From: Chrysomallon squamiferum | Lineage: Eukaryota; Mollusca; Gastropoda; Neomphalida; Peltospiridae | Reading direction: 5' to 3' | Length of the DNA stretch: 64,000 nt | Assembly (NCBI GenBank): GCA_012295275.1 | Contig: CM022666.1 | Coordinates: 6,644,265-6,708,264, forward strand | Shown here: positions 51,608-61,675 of the stretch, piece by piece | How positions within the stretch are numbered: the first letter of the stretch is position 1 | Layout: every line of letters starts with the position of its first letter | Notes under the pieces: generated by a model | Seen by the model: only the letters and a program-made list of their open reading frames with translations | The model's database searches: none | What the model was told of the DNA's origin: nothing | Position numbers and translations under genes: made by a program

Positions 51608-52674
51608 ATACATAAATAATAAAAATAAATAAAAAAAAATAAATACATAAATACATAAATACATAAATACATACATAAATAAATACATAAATAAATACAT
51701 AAATACATAAATAAATAAATAAACAAATAAATAAATAAATAAATACGTAAATAAATAAATAAACAAATAAATAAATAAATACGTAAATACATAAATAAAT
51801 AAATAAATAAATAAATACATACATAAATAAAATAATAATAGTAATAATACTAATACTAATACTAATACTAATACTAATAATAATATTTATAATTATAATA
51901 ATAATAATAAACAATCATAATTTAAATTAAAAGTAAATAATAAAATATTCATTTTTATAATTGATCATTTGGCTTTATATGTTAGTTGGTTTAATACAGA
52001 TTTTTAAAGAAATATTAAAATAAATAAATGAACAAATTAAATCAATTAAAATAAAATAAGTCTAAATAAATAGTAAGTAAGTAAATAAATAATGCATAAA
52101 TATATACACATATATAAACCTTTGAAAATACCGAAAATACATGCAAAAAAGAAAATAAAACATTTTCAAAATATAGTTAGGCTAATTTTTTGTAATGGAA
52201 TAAAATTTCAACAAAATTCAGAATTTCTAGGATACTAAATATCAATGTATGATGGTATCAGGTAGAATTTCTAGGATACTAAATAACAATGTATGATGGT
52301 ATCAGGTAGAATTTCTAGGATACTAAATAACAATGTATGATGGTATCAGGTAGAATTTCTAGGATACTAAATAACAATGTATGATGGTATCAGGTAGAAT
52401 TTCTAGGATACTAAATAACAATGTATGATGGTATCAGGTAGAATTTCTAGGATATTAAATAACAATGTATGATGGTATCATGGTATCAAATAACAAAGTA
52501 TGAACTTCTAGGATTTCTAAATACTAAACAATGTATGATGGTATCAGGTAATTTTTTAACTCACCTAACGAAAAGAGTTCGTTTCTGCGTCGTTTTCAAA
52601 CTTCCTGTGCTTGTATTCATCATCTGTTCCCTCAAATCTTGAATTTTTGCTTCAAATCTGTTATACTCTGAAAA

Positions 52675-52717
<43 letters not shown>

Positions 52718-53601
52718 ACAAACAAACAAATAGGAAAATAAATAAGTAAATAAATAAATAAACAAATAAATAAATAAATAAATAAATATGTAAATAAATA
52801 AATAAGTAAATAAATAAGTAAATAAATATGTAAATGAGTGAACAAATAACAAAAATGAATGAGTAAATATAAATATAAAAAAATTAAGAAAATAAATAAA
52901 TGAACAAATGAACAAATAAATAAATAAATAAGTAAACTAAATGAGTGGATAAACAAAACAAAAAAATATGATAAATTAAAGTTATTTACTAACAAAAACA
53001 AACAAACAAACAAACAGTTTAAACTAACTAACTAACTAAATAAACAAATAAATAAATAAGTAAAAAAATAAATCTCCATGTTTACTAATTTTCATTTCTG
53101 ACTCTCAGTTAGAGTTTTCACAAAAACATTGTAAAAAAAAACAACATCCCAGTTCTTCAAACTTTTATCACCACAGATAACACTTATCACTTGAAACATT
53201 CTTCCAATTTAGAGTTAATCCAGTATTTAAACATCCAAGCTGATAGCAGATAAATATGCCATAGGAAGAGAAGAGAATTATTTACAAAATAAATACAGAT
53301 AGCAACAGAATCGCCATGGCAACAAACCACTGCATTTCTTGTGAGTGTTCAGTCATGTTACTGTTGGTGGATACTCGTGTTCAAGCAAGTATTTGACTGA
53401 CTAATATTAATGAGATAATTACACACAAGTGTGTGGTCAGTAAATTGCATGTGAATGTTTATTCATTAACGTTGTGAGCAAGAACGTTAATATGTACTAA
53501 CCACAGTAAATAATAAATACAGATATATGAAATCTTTATGCATTTGTATACATCTTACCCATCACCTAACCTTCATTCTTTCATTTTTCTCTCCTTCCCC
53601 G

Positions 53602-53671
<70 letters not shown>

Positions 53672-54608
53672 CTCTTCTCTGTCCTCTTTTCTTTTTCTCT
53701 CTCACCCAAAATCCCACTGTCTGTCAGTTAGCAAGTCTATCTAAACCTTACTAAACTTATATTACTGTTATTACTAATTTAGTTTTTCAAGTAATCCATT
53801 TACATAGATATCCATAACATATATAATTAGCCAATTTCTGTCAATAAGCAGTCAATCAGCCACCATATGCTACATAATTTGTTATAAAATTACATACACA
53901 CTGTAACATCATACAAAAATTGACCAAATTTAGCCTTACTTAATAGAGAACAAATATTCTCAACAAAACCCATCTGAAAAAAACCAACACAAAAAAACAA
54001 AAAAAAAAAAAAAAACGACAGACAATTTTACTAGAAATGATTATATAAAATAAATAAAATTAGATAACTTTACCACTGTTGATCCTTCTCTTTATTTTCT
54101 GCATGGTCATTAAATTTAGCCAACTGACATTTAGCAAAACTGGCAACAGGATGTAGCAAACTAAATACACTCCAGAAACACAAAAATGTTGTCTTCTTTT
54201 GAATAACTCAGTTCCTTGCTCAATCACTGTTGACTCAACTAAGTTAGTTAACTGAGAAGACTTCTCAATCAATGTCAGTGACCACAAAGAACCCCAAATG
54301 ACCACAAAGGTAAAAAGAAAAACTCAATTAACATCTGGTCACTTTTATCTTGTTAAGAGCAAGGGGTCATGGGATTACTTTAATCATCTGCTGACAATTG
54401 TTTTCAGTGAGATTAACTCACAGAATAAAAGCAGAGTTTGAGTTTTGTAATTGTGAATGTTAAAGGCATCTGTAAATAATACTTAGAAATAAAAACTGAA
54501 CAAGTTACTATAGAGTATACAAATAAAAAAAAAAAATAAATAAATAAATAAATAAATAAATAAAAAAATAAAAAAAAAATAATAATAAGTAAAAAAAATA
54601 TATTAATC

Positions 54609-54649
<41 letters not shown>

Positions 54650-54794
54650 TAAATAAATAAATAAATAAAAAAGTTTTCCTTATTGTATATTATTCTGTAA
54701 ACTCTGATGTACTTCAATCATTTTTACTATATTTACAATTAGGAAAAAACTCACAACTTCAATGTAATGTAGTCTAATATAATGTAATAAATAA

Positions 54795-54833
<39 letters not shown>

Positions 54834-54987
54834 TTTTAATTTGTCTTGAATCTTAATTGTTCATTTCCTTTGCTTGAGAATATCTTAAATGTACAAACTT
54901 CCTTAGATATTATTTATATAACAGGTCCTTAACAGAAATATTTTTGGCCACATCAAGTATCTAAACATTTTTTTTTTTTTAATTTAG

Positions 54988-55027
<40 letters not shown>

Positions 55028-55060
55028 AAGAAAGAAAAAGAAAAGAAACTAAAAACATTA

Positions 55061-55099
<39 letters not shown>

Positions 55100-56533
55100 A
55101 AATTAATAAATAAAAATTAATAAAACAAAGATGAATAAAAATCTGTAATTTCAACGTGCTAATATAAACTATATATCCCAGTCCACGACAAACTGACATG
55201 AATTTAGAAAAAAAAAAAATAAACCAACAATGCCCATGAAAGGCAAACCTGGACCTTCAGAAAAATATCAGAGACAACAAAAGACACTTTTAAATTTCAG
55301 CAATAAATATTTAAACCCTCAACACCGAAACTTTAACCTCAAACAAAACAGCAGTGCTTTAAAATTAAATCAACCTTGACATCAAAACAAAATTTACTTA
55401 CTTGATGTAAAAAAACCACCTATTAAATCCACCACTTGCCAATTAAAAATATAAAATAAATGATAAGACACATAGACACAGATAAGCACATCTGTTTCTC
55501 CCCTGGTTTGGCCCCCCCCGGTGCTAGACCAGACTCTCACCTTCTGGTTTATACTGAGCTACAATTTCTACGGTTTCCCCGGCTCCTTTCAGGGCCACTG
55601 CGGCCTCCTCGTGTGTGGCCCGCAATAAGTCTGTGTGAGGCATCTATAGGAGAAAAAACAACAACAACAATTAATTTTAAAATAAGAAGAACAACAACAC
55701 CAGCTACAATAATAATAATAACAACGACAACAACAAGAATAAGAAGAATAAGAAGAAAAAAATGAAAAAGAAGAAGAACAACAACATAGGCAACAACAAC
55801 AATAATAAGAAAAAGATGAAGAAAAACAACAACAACAAGTATAAGAATAAGAATAACAGTAACAATAAGAATATTCAGTGGCCATTACATAAGGTAACAA
55901 TATTCATTAAATGTCATAATATTTATTGTGTTGTTGCTGTTGTTGTTAATTATGGTGTTTTTATTGTTATTATTACTATTAATGTTGTCATTGCTACTTA
56001 ATTTGTTGATGATATTAATATTATTGCTGTTAATGTTGTTATCATTGTTTATGTCATTAATATTATCATCACTTTAATTACCATTATATTTTATCACAAT
56101 CCGAAGTTGTTATTCTCATTTTTTTTAATTATTATTATTACTTTTGTAGTAGTTTTATTATTATCATTACTATTAAAATATTTAAAACTTTCCTATCACA
56201 AGATAATTTAAAAAAAAAAAACAAAAAAAAAAATTAAAATAAAAAAACAACATTTAGAAATTACATAACAAACATAAAGCATTTTCTTATTTACATCACA
56301 CATACACACACACACCACCCCTTGAAACCACCCTACATACACCATCTCCATGACAACTCACCCCTTGTGCTCCCACTGACAGAATCTGGTCTCCCCTCCT
56401 CAGTTCCCCACTCAGGTCAGCGGGCCCACCCGCCAGAATGAAGGACACGAAGATGCCCTCCCCATCTTCTCCACCCACAATGTTAAAACCCAGCCCAGTG
56501 GATCCTTTCTTTAGGGTTATTTTCCTCGGTTCC
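39671..56533 (-). CDS. DLG1: Discs-large homolog (DLG-family MAGUK), 3' part: PDZ3-SH3-HOOK-GK; 5' end off window
   Basis: Thirteen exons splice in phase to 466 residues ending in TGA. PDZ3 (residues 1 to about 91) has the GLGF carboxylate-binding loop in [18 protein letters not shown] linker [17 protein letters not shown] precedes the SH3 domain (about 126-185; [18 protein letters not shown]). The HOOK region (about 186-257) has a polybasic [14 protein letters not shown] stretch, typically a protein 4.1 or calmodulin contact. The guanylate-kinase-like domain (about 276-466) has [13 protein letters not shown] in place of an ATP P-loop, then [11 protein letters not shown] and a terminal [12 protein letters not shown] scaffolds organise membrane proteins at junctions and synapses; the GK domain binds phosphopeptides and is not catalytic. 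PDZ1, PDZ2 and any L27 domain must lie beyond 64,000. DLG1-4 cannot be distinguished; invertebrates usually have one dlg gene. Confidence 0.95.
39805..40345. repeat. ATT/GTT trinucleotide tract in a DLG intron
   Basis: About 500 bp of ATT, ACT and GTT triplets between the last two DLG exons. It gives spurious poly-Leu and poly-Asn frames. Confidence 0.93.
40704..40795 (-). CDS. DLG1: DLG exon, GK domain helices
   Basis: 92 nt, phase 2 to 1, encoding [20 protein letters not shown] and [10 protein letters not shown]. The acceptor is AACACAG; the donor is GTAAAG. Confidence 0.95.
41212..41321 (-). CDS. DLG1: DLG exon, GK domain
   Basis: 110 nt, phase 0 to 2, encoding [20 protein letters not shown] and [16 protein letters not shown]. 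The acceptor is AATAACAG; the donor is GTGAGT. Confidence 0.95.
41585..41725. repeat. AAT/AGT trinucleotide tract in a DLG intron
   Basis: Imperfect AAT, AGT and ACA triplets, about 140 bp before the donor of the 41869-42041 exon. Confidence 0.9.
41869..42041 (-). CDS. DLG1: DLG exon, GK domain core
   Basis: 173 nt, phase 1 to 0, encoding [39 protein letters not shown] and [16 protein letters not shown], the GMP-binding-like subdomain that binds phosphopeptides. TTR-P of most DLG proteins is TTR-Q here. Confidence 0.96.
43068..43169 (-). CDS. DLG1: DLG exon, start of GK domain
   Basis: 102 nt, phase 1 to 1, encoding [19 protein letters not shown] and [14 protein letters not shown]. The kinase P-loop is degenerate (GPLKDRI), as in all DLG proteins. 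The acceptor is TTTTTACAG; near-copies of this junction recur in the upstream intron. Confidence 0.95.
43170..43640. repeat. ~50-60 bp tandem repeat copying the GK-exon acceptor
   Basis: About eight units, each containing AATATCTCACTGT or a close variant on the plus strand. The right-hand four share ACAGGTATTGAATAAAACAC and GTTAACAATATTTTAATATC. A TA tract (43333-43400) interrupts the array. The motif reproduces the acceptor of the exon ending at 43169. Confidence 0.85.
43776..43823 (-). CDS. DLG1: DLG exon, HOOK-GK junction (48-nt exon)
   Basis: 48 nt, phase 1 to 1, encoding (R)[15 protein letters not shown], matching the LSYEPV-QQE motif before the GK domain. The acceptor is TTTTCAG; the donor is GTAAGT. 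Confidence 0.92.
44678..44716 (-). CDS. DLG1: DLG exon, HOOK (39-nt exon)
   Basis: 39 nt, phase 1 to 1, encoding (R)[12 protein letters not shown], the counterpart of the SNASDSESSY segment. The acceptor is ACCTTCAG; the donor is GTAAGT. A symmetric exon, so skipping would keep the frame. It follows a 5.7-kb intron. Confidence 0.88.
44717..50416 (-). other. 5.7-kb DLG HOOK-region intron
   Basis: Very AT-rich with TTTA, TTTG and TTAC short repeats (notably 44890-45110 and 50030-50400). It interrupts the segment where vertebrate DLG genes carry alternatively spliced inserts. Possible micro-exons are discussed in the findings; none is certain. Confidence 0.7.
45229..45277. repeat. (ATT)n repeat
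   Basis: About 16 ATT units in the largest DLG intron seen here. Confidence 0.95.
50417..50528 (-). CDS. DLG1: DLG exon, HOOK polybasic segment
   Basis: 112 nt, phase 0 to 1. It encodes [37 protein letters not shown]. This matches the DLG1 insert carrying RKKKNLFSRKFPF, a protein-4.1 binding segment in mammals. The donor is GTAAGT. Confidence 0.93.
50934..50997 (-). CDS. DLG1: DLG exon, start of HOOK region
   Basis: 64 nt, phase 2 to 0. It encodes [14 protein letters not shown] then TGKSNDR, the basic helix after the SH3 core. The acceptor is TTTTTCAG; the donor is GTAAGT. Confidence 0.93.
51104..51275. repeat. AAT/GAT trinucleotide tract in a DLG intron
   Basis: AAT run, then GAT run, then AAT run, giving poly-Ser, poly-Ile and poly-Leu shadow frames. 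Confidence 0.95.
51381..51557 (-). CDS. DLG1: DLG exon, SH3 domain
   Basis: 177 nt, phase 2 to 2. It encodes [36 protein letters not shown] and [18 protein letters not shown], the whole MAGUK SH3 core. The acceptor is ATTCCACAG; the donor is GTAAAC. A TTTA/TGTA microsatellite lies just upstream in the transcript. Confidence 0.96.
51562..51900. repeat. (AAAT)n/(ACAT) tetranucleotide tract at the SH3-exon acceptor
   Basis: On the minus strand this is a long TTTA tract that ends within about 10 bp of the acceptor CAG of the SH3 exon. Confidence 0.95.
52215..52552. repeat. 44-bp minisatellite next to a DLG donor
   Basis: About seven copies of AATTTCTAGGATACTAAATA followed by ACAATGTATGATGGTATCAG. 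The array ends 13 bp from the exon at 52565-52667, just after its donor on the minus strand. The last units are rearranged. Confidence 0.93.
52565..52667 (-). CDS. DLG1: DLG exon, PDZ3-SH3 linker
   Basis: 103 nt, phase 1 to 2. It encodes [20 protein letters not shown] and [14 protein letters not shown](R). The acceptor TTTTCAG directly abuts a long TTTA microsatellite; the donor is GTGAGT, with a 44-bp minisatellite just beyond it. Confidence 0.95.
52671..52985. repeat. (AAAT)n tetranucleotide tract at the linker-exon acceptor
   Basis: About 300 bp of imperfect TTTA on the minus strand, ending directly in the TTTTCAG acceptor. Confidence 0.95.
53606..53668. repeat. (CT)n microsatellite in a DLG intron
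   Basis: About 31 CT units. Confidence 0.97.
54535..55100. repeat. AAAT, AAT and poly-A tracts in a DLG intron
   Basis: AAAT runs (54535-54670), a 32-base A run (54800-54831), an A run of about 38 (54988-55025), then AAAT again (55064-55100). Confidence 0.93.
55541..55643 (-). CDS. DLG1: DLG exon, second half of PDZ3
   Basis: 103 nt, phase 0 to 1. It encodes [20 protein letters not shown] and [14 protein letters not shown], the alpha-B helix and last strand of PDZ3. The acceptor is TCCTATAG, so the exon happens to begin with ATG. Relative to other DLG proteins the segment before LRATHEEAA is slightly changed. Confidence 0.93.
56362..56533 (-). CDS. DLG1: DLG exon, first half of PDZ3
   Basis: 172 nt, entering in phase 2 (first G completes an Arg codon) and leaving in phase 0. 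It encodes [55 protein letters not shown]. The acceptor is TTCAACAG; the donor is GTGAGT. It is markedly GC-richer than its surroundings. Confidence 0.95.
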
Positions 56534-56720
56534 CTGTTGAAATAGAAACAAGATTATTGTTAATAAACAGTTTCCGGTGTTGTTACTATTACAGTTTATT
56601 GTTGCTGTGGTTCTGTAGAATCTGTTGAAAAAAAGATATTTCAGAATTTAGATGTGAAAACATGCATGAATGTAAAATTCATATATACATATGCACATAC
56701 AAAGATAAATGCATAAATAT

Positions 56721-56751
<31 letters not shown>

Positions 56752-56921
56752 GATAGATGTATGCATACATATGCATATACACAGATATACATAATTATAT
56801 GCATACATGCACAAATATAAACACATGAGAAATTAAGAAAGAAAGAGGGGCAATGTCAAATAAAAAAAATATATTAAAAAATTACATAATTTTCAAAAAT
56901 TACTGTATTAACATTTATCAC

Positions 56922-56939
56922 ATACACACACAGACACAA

Positions 56940-56970
<31 letters not shown>

Positions 56971-57140
56971 TAAACACACATAAATATATATATATACACA
57001 GACACAAATATATGTACACACACATACACAAATATACACACACAAGACACAAATATACACACACAGACACAAATATACACGCACAGACACAAATATACAC
57101 ACACATACACACACAAAAATATATAAGCACACAGACACAA
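56922..57140. repeat. (CA)n-derived ~20-bp tandem repeat
   Basis: Units of ACACACAGACACAAATATAC. The pattern recalls the 40-bp satellite far to the left but is probably an independent CA-rich array. Confidence 0.88.
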
Positions 57141-57323
57141 ACATATACAAATATATTGGCTTTGAAGTCTTCTCAAATTTTAAAATATAATTACTTGATT
57201 AATAATGATGATATCAGAAGGAAATAACAACAACAACCACAACAACAAAACATGTTTATTAAAGAGAAAAAAAAACACAAACTTTTTAAACTCATTTTTT
57301 ACCTAAAACGCCATTAATCACTT

Positions 57324-57398
57324 CACACATGCATTCTTTCAGTCAGTTCACACATGCATTCTTTCAGTCAGTTCACACATGCATTCTTTCAGTCAGTT
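57324..57398. repeat. 25-bp repeat, three copies
   Basis: CACACATGCATTCTTTCAGT plus CAGTT, three perfect copies followed by a partial one. Confidence 0.95.
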
Positions 57399-57654
57399 CA
57401 CACATCTACACATTCAATTACACTGCCAATTACAGCAGCACAGACACCTTAACAATCAGGACACCTCTCTCTCTAACAAACACATTACAAAAAAAAAGAC
57501 AGGTTCTAAGCTTACAACATGTATGTCGTCTTAATTTTATTCCAACGCAGACACCAGACTGGGAAATCAATGCAGGAGACAATGGAAAGAACAGAGTAGA
57601 ATAATACACTGCAGAAATGTCATGCACACACACACAATAAAATAACAATTCTTT

Positions 57655-57735
57655 CATCAGAGCCGCGCGGCAGCCATTACCATGGCAACAAATGACCGTC
57701 TGAATGCCGGCAGTGGCATGCAGTCACAAAAAGGT
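57655..57735. other. GC-rich patch with palindrome and X-box-like motif
   Basis: Contains the palindrome GCCGCGCGGC (57662-57671) and TTACCATGGCAAC (57677-57689), the latter like an RFX X-box. It stands out from flanks of well under 30 percent GC. It could be a regulatory site or an alternative start region; no exon can be proved. Confidence 0.35.
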
Positions 57736-58553
57736 GACAGTATTAAATAATCACATAATTGATGGGTGTGATGTGAAAGTAATGATACGGCAATCAGTCT
57801 GGGATCACGGGTAAGTGGGATCAATTCTCGGAGGTGGCAGATGGAAAATATTTTTAATTTTTAAATTTTTACTTGCTTATTTAATTATTTATTGACTTAT
57901 TTACTAATTATTAATTCATTAATTAATTTTTTTTGTTTATATTTAATTACATTGAAGTATAAAAAGAAAAGGAAAAATATAAGGAAGGTAAGATGGAGAA
58001 AAAAGGAAAAAAAGAAAGATAGTGGAGGGAGAGTTAGGACGAGAAAGGGAAAGAAAAGAAAGAGAGAGGGAAGGAAACTAAAAGGGAGAGAGAGAGAGAG
58101 GTAAACAAATGAGTAAGGAAAGGGGAAACAAATGAGCAAAACAGCTGACAAGAAACAAAGAGACAATAAAAAAAGGGTGACTTATACGTACCCACTTAAC
58201 AATATATAAACATACTGCCATTCAAAAAAGCACAAATATATAAATACACTACCATTCAAAAAAACACAGACAGATAAACACACATATCTACATCAACACA
58301 GGAACAACACATAAACATACCACAATGACATGTATACCAACACATAAACACACTAGCACGCATACAGATACACACATACATCCTCATACATCTGTCTTAT
58401 AAAACAAATACATAAAAAGTAATGTGGCTTGGCCACATTATGTAAGTAAATGCATAAATATGTGAACACCTCTGTTTACACACACATCTCTACGGCAGTA
58501 AATGTGACAGGTTTAGTTCTCTGTAAATCAGGAGAAAGATCTCTTGTGTTGGT

Positions 58554-59228
58554 TGAAATATTTGTCATGCAATAAACTTAATATCTACATACTTGTAACA
58601 TAATTTAGATAGCTAGTGATATAGTATAGTTTTAATAGTTGTCACGCAATAAATGTAATATCTATATACTTGTAACATAATTTAGATAGCTAGTGATATA
58701 ATATAGTTTTAATAGTTGTCACGCAATAAAGGTAATATCTATATACTTGTAACATAATTTAGATAGCTACTGATATAATATAGTTTTAATAGTTGTAATG
58801 CAATAAATGTAATATTTACATACTTGTAACATAAATTAGGTAGCTAGTGATATAATATAGTTTTAATAGTTGTAATGCAATAAATGTAATATCTACATAC
58901 TTGTAACATAAATTACATAGCTAGTGATATAATACAGTTTTAATAGTTGTCATGCAATAAATGTAATATCTACATACTTGTAACATAATTTAAATAGCTA
59001 GTGATATAATAGTTTTAATAGTTGTCATGCAATAAATGTAATATCTACATACTTGTAATATATTTTAGATAGCTAGCGATATATTATAGTTTTAATAGTT
59101 GTCATGCAATAAACTTAATATCTACATACTTGTAACATAATTCAGATACATAGTAATATAATATAGTTTTAATAGTTGTTATGCAATAAACATAGTGTCT
59201 ACATACTTGTAACATAATTTAAATATCT
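58554..59228. repeat. 77-bp minisatellite
   Basis: Nearly nine units with TTGTCATGCAATAAATGTAA, TCTACATACTTGTAACATAA and TTTAGATAGCTAGTGATATA. Units differ by a few substitutions. The period is not divisible by 3 and stops are frequent, so it is non-coding. Confidence 0.95.
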
Positions 59229-59472
59229 GTTGAATGTTCAAAGCAATATAATGTAATTTATGTGAGGTGTATGTCTGCCTGTCTATATATGAGACAGACA
59301 TTTTTGAGTATGGAAATTAGGCATCTACATACTCTGATCTGTCTGTCTCTCTGTCTGTAAGTATGAGAGATATTTGACTAAGGAAGGTAGACTTTGCCAG
59401 ACAGATATCTACTAATATCAGATAAAATTCTTTGAGTGCTTATTACCGTAGAGATTACAAATCTATCAATAA

Positions 59473-59473
<1 letters not shown>

Positions 59474-59514
<41 letters not shown>
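59474..59514. repeat. (GT)n microsatellite
   Basis: About 20 GT units. Confidence 0.96.
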
Positions 59515-59515
<1 letters not shown>

Positions 59516-59639
59516 TGTATTTCACATATCAAGAACTAACTAACTGTAAAAAATAATTAACCTGCTTCAGTTCAATAAAAATAAAAGTAATAATACTATT
59601 AACATCTTTAATTATAATAAAATTAACAAGAGCAATAAT

Positions 59640-59998
59640 AACCAAAAAAAAAAAAAAAAAAAAAAATGTAATAAAAGTAACAATGATAGCAAAAACAGTA
59701 GGAATAATAGTAGCAGTATAGTAATAGTAGTAAAAGTATTAGTGTAAGTATCAGTATCAGTAATAGTAGTAGTAGTAGTAGTAGTAGCAGCAGCAGTAGT
59801 AGTGGTGGGAGAAGAACTCTAGTAATAATAGTATAAACAATGGTAACAGTAGTAAAAATAATAATAGTAATAACAATAATAAGTGTAATAGTAATAATAA
59901 CAGCTGCATTAGTAACAACAGCAGTAATAATAATGATGATGATGATGATGATAGCATTAATAACAAGAAGAAGAAGAAGAAGAAGAAGAAGAAGAAAA
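59640..59998. repeat. AAT/AGT/GAT/AGA trinucleotide tract
   Basis: Imperfect triplets ending in a GAT run and an AGA run, producing shadow frames on both strands. Confidence 0.9.
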
Positions 59999-60813
59999 AA
60001 CTTTAAAAAATATTTCAATAAGCCTGACGTTGCTCAAGAACAGTTTCAGACTTAAGGAAATTCATGTTACATCAGCACATTCAGTGAAGCATAAAAAGTG
60101 AAATGTGATGTCATGGTTACAGCTATTTGGTCACACATCTGTGACTCATGCAGTTATTTGTGTGTTGAGGGAAAGTGTCAAGACAAAGTCAGTGAGAAAC
60201 TCTTCTGTTTCAATTTCCCAATAGAAACAGAAAAGAAAGAGAAACGAAACATTTTATTTAATAAAATGCACATTAAGATGTTGATGTGTTGCATTATGCA
60301 TATCACTAAAAGCCATGCAGACAAAAAGAGAAGAAACATGATCTTCTTCTATTTTTTTTATTTTTTTTTATTTTTTGCAGAAAGAAATCTTTCATGAACA
60401 CCAACCCATCGATGGGAAAATGTTTACTACAGAATTTTATAAATTAATCAGACATTACTGCCTTGATAGGGAAACAGTCTGGATCCAAATAATATTTTTT
60501 TTTATTTTGAGAAAAATAAAATAAAATAAAATAAAATAAAATAAAATAAAATAAATAAACAAAATAAAATAGCTCAGTTTTAAACATTTTCCTTATAGTT
60601 TTGAGAAAAACCCCATCTGATTACTGAGACGACCCCCTGACAAAACCATTGATCAGTATGTTAATATTAAATTTATACAGACACAATGAATAGTTTACAC
60701 AGTGAGTCACATACTTAATGTTACCTGAGCTGAGGTTAATGACAGGTATGCTGTCACCAACACATGTGACATTTGTAATATTCTAGCTCTGTGTATATGA
60801 TCCCTCATAATAC

Positions 60814-60820
<7 letters not shown>

Positions 60821-60866
<46 letters not shown>
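60821..60866. repeat. (GT)n microsatellite
   Basis: About 22 GT units, followed by TGTATG-rich DNA to about 61,180. Confidence 0.96.
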
Positions 60867-60867
<1 letters not shown>

Positions 60868-61537
60868 CTCTGTGTGTTTGTATAATCTGTAAGTGTGTAT
60901 ATATATGTATGTATTGGTGTATGTATTATATAAATGTGTATGTATGTATGTATGTAAGTATTCATATATTAACGCATGTATTATTCTGTTGATGTATTAA
61001 TATCTTATATGTATGAGTGTGTGTATTTTATTATATATATCAGTAGCTATGTGTATGCTTATGTCTATATGTATTTATGTGTGCTCATGTGTATCTTTAT
61101 GCATATATTTGTACATAAAGCAGAATATTTACACACACACAGACACATACACACACACAAATACATGTATTATTGATTTTCTTACAACAATTCCTGTGGT
61201 ATGTAATTATTACTCCAAAGCTTAATTTACCTACTGCTATACCAATAATCAGCTGAACTATTTATAGACATTGTTATAAAAATAACCACTCACTGTGGTA
61301 ACTGGAGAAATATTAATTTCATTTACTTATTTTAAGGACTATTAAAATGTTGTTCAGTCAAATGTATCTAAATACATTGTATATATATTTCTAAGTCTGG
61401 GGTGTGCAAACCAAGGCTTGTGAGGGATTTTAGTCCTGCCCACCAAATGAACTCTTGGATAGTAATTATTATATTAACTCCAGAGCAAAGCAGCTTCTCT
61501 TCCTAGCACCCCTTTTTGGTGCTCAATATTGAAGACA

Positions 61538-61541
<4 letters not shown>

Positions 61542-61634
<93 letters not shown>

Positions 61635-61675
61635 ATCTATCTATCTACCTGTCTGTCTGTCTGTCTATATATACA
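61542..61675. repeat. (GA)n(GT)n(TATC)n(TGTC)n compound repeat
   Basis: GA (61542-61606) passes directly into GT (61607-61634), then short tetranucleotide runs. Confidence 0.96.

Noticed and set aside
60720-60770. Possible short minus-strand DLG exon before GTAACATT
   Set aside because: The sequence does not resemble any DLG linker or PDZ segment and the acceptor is poor.
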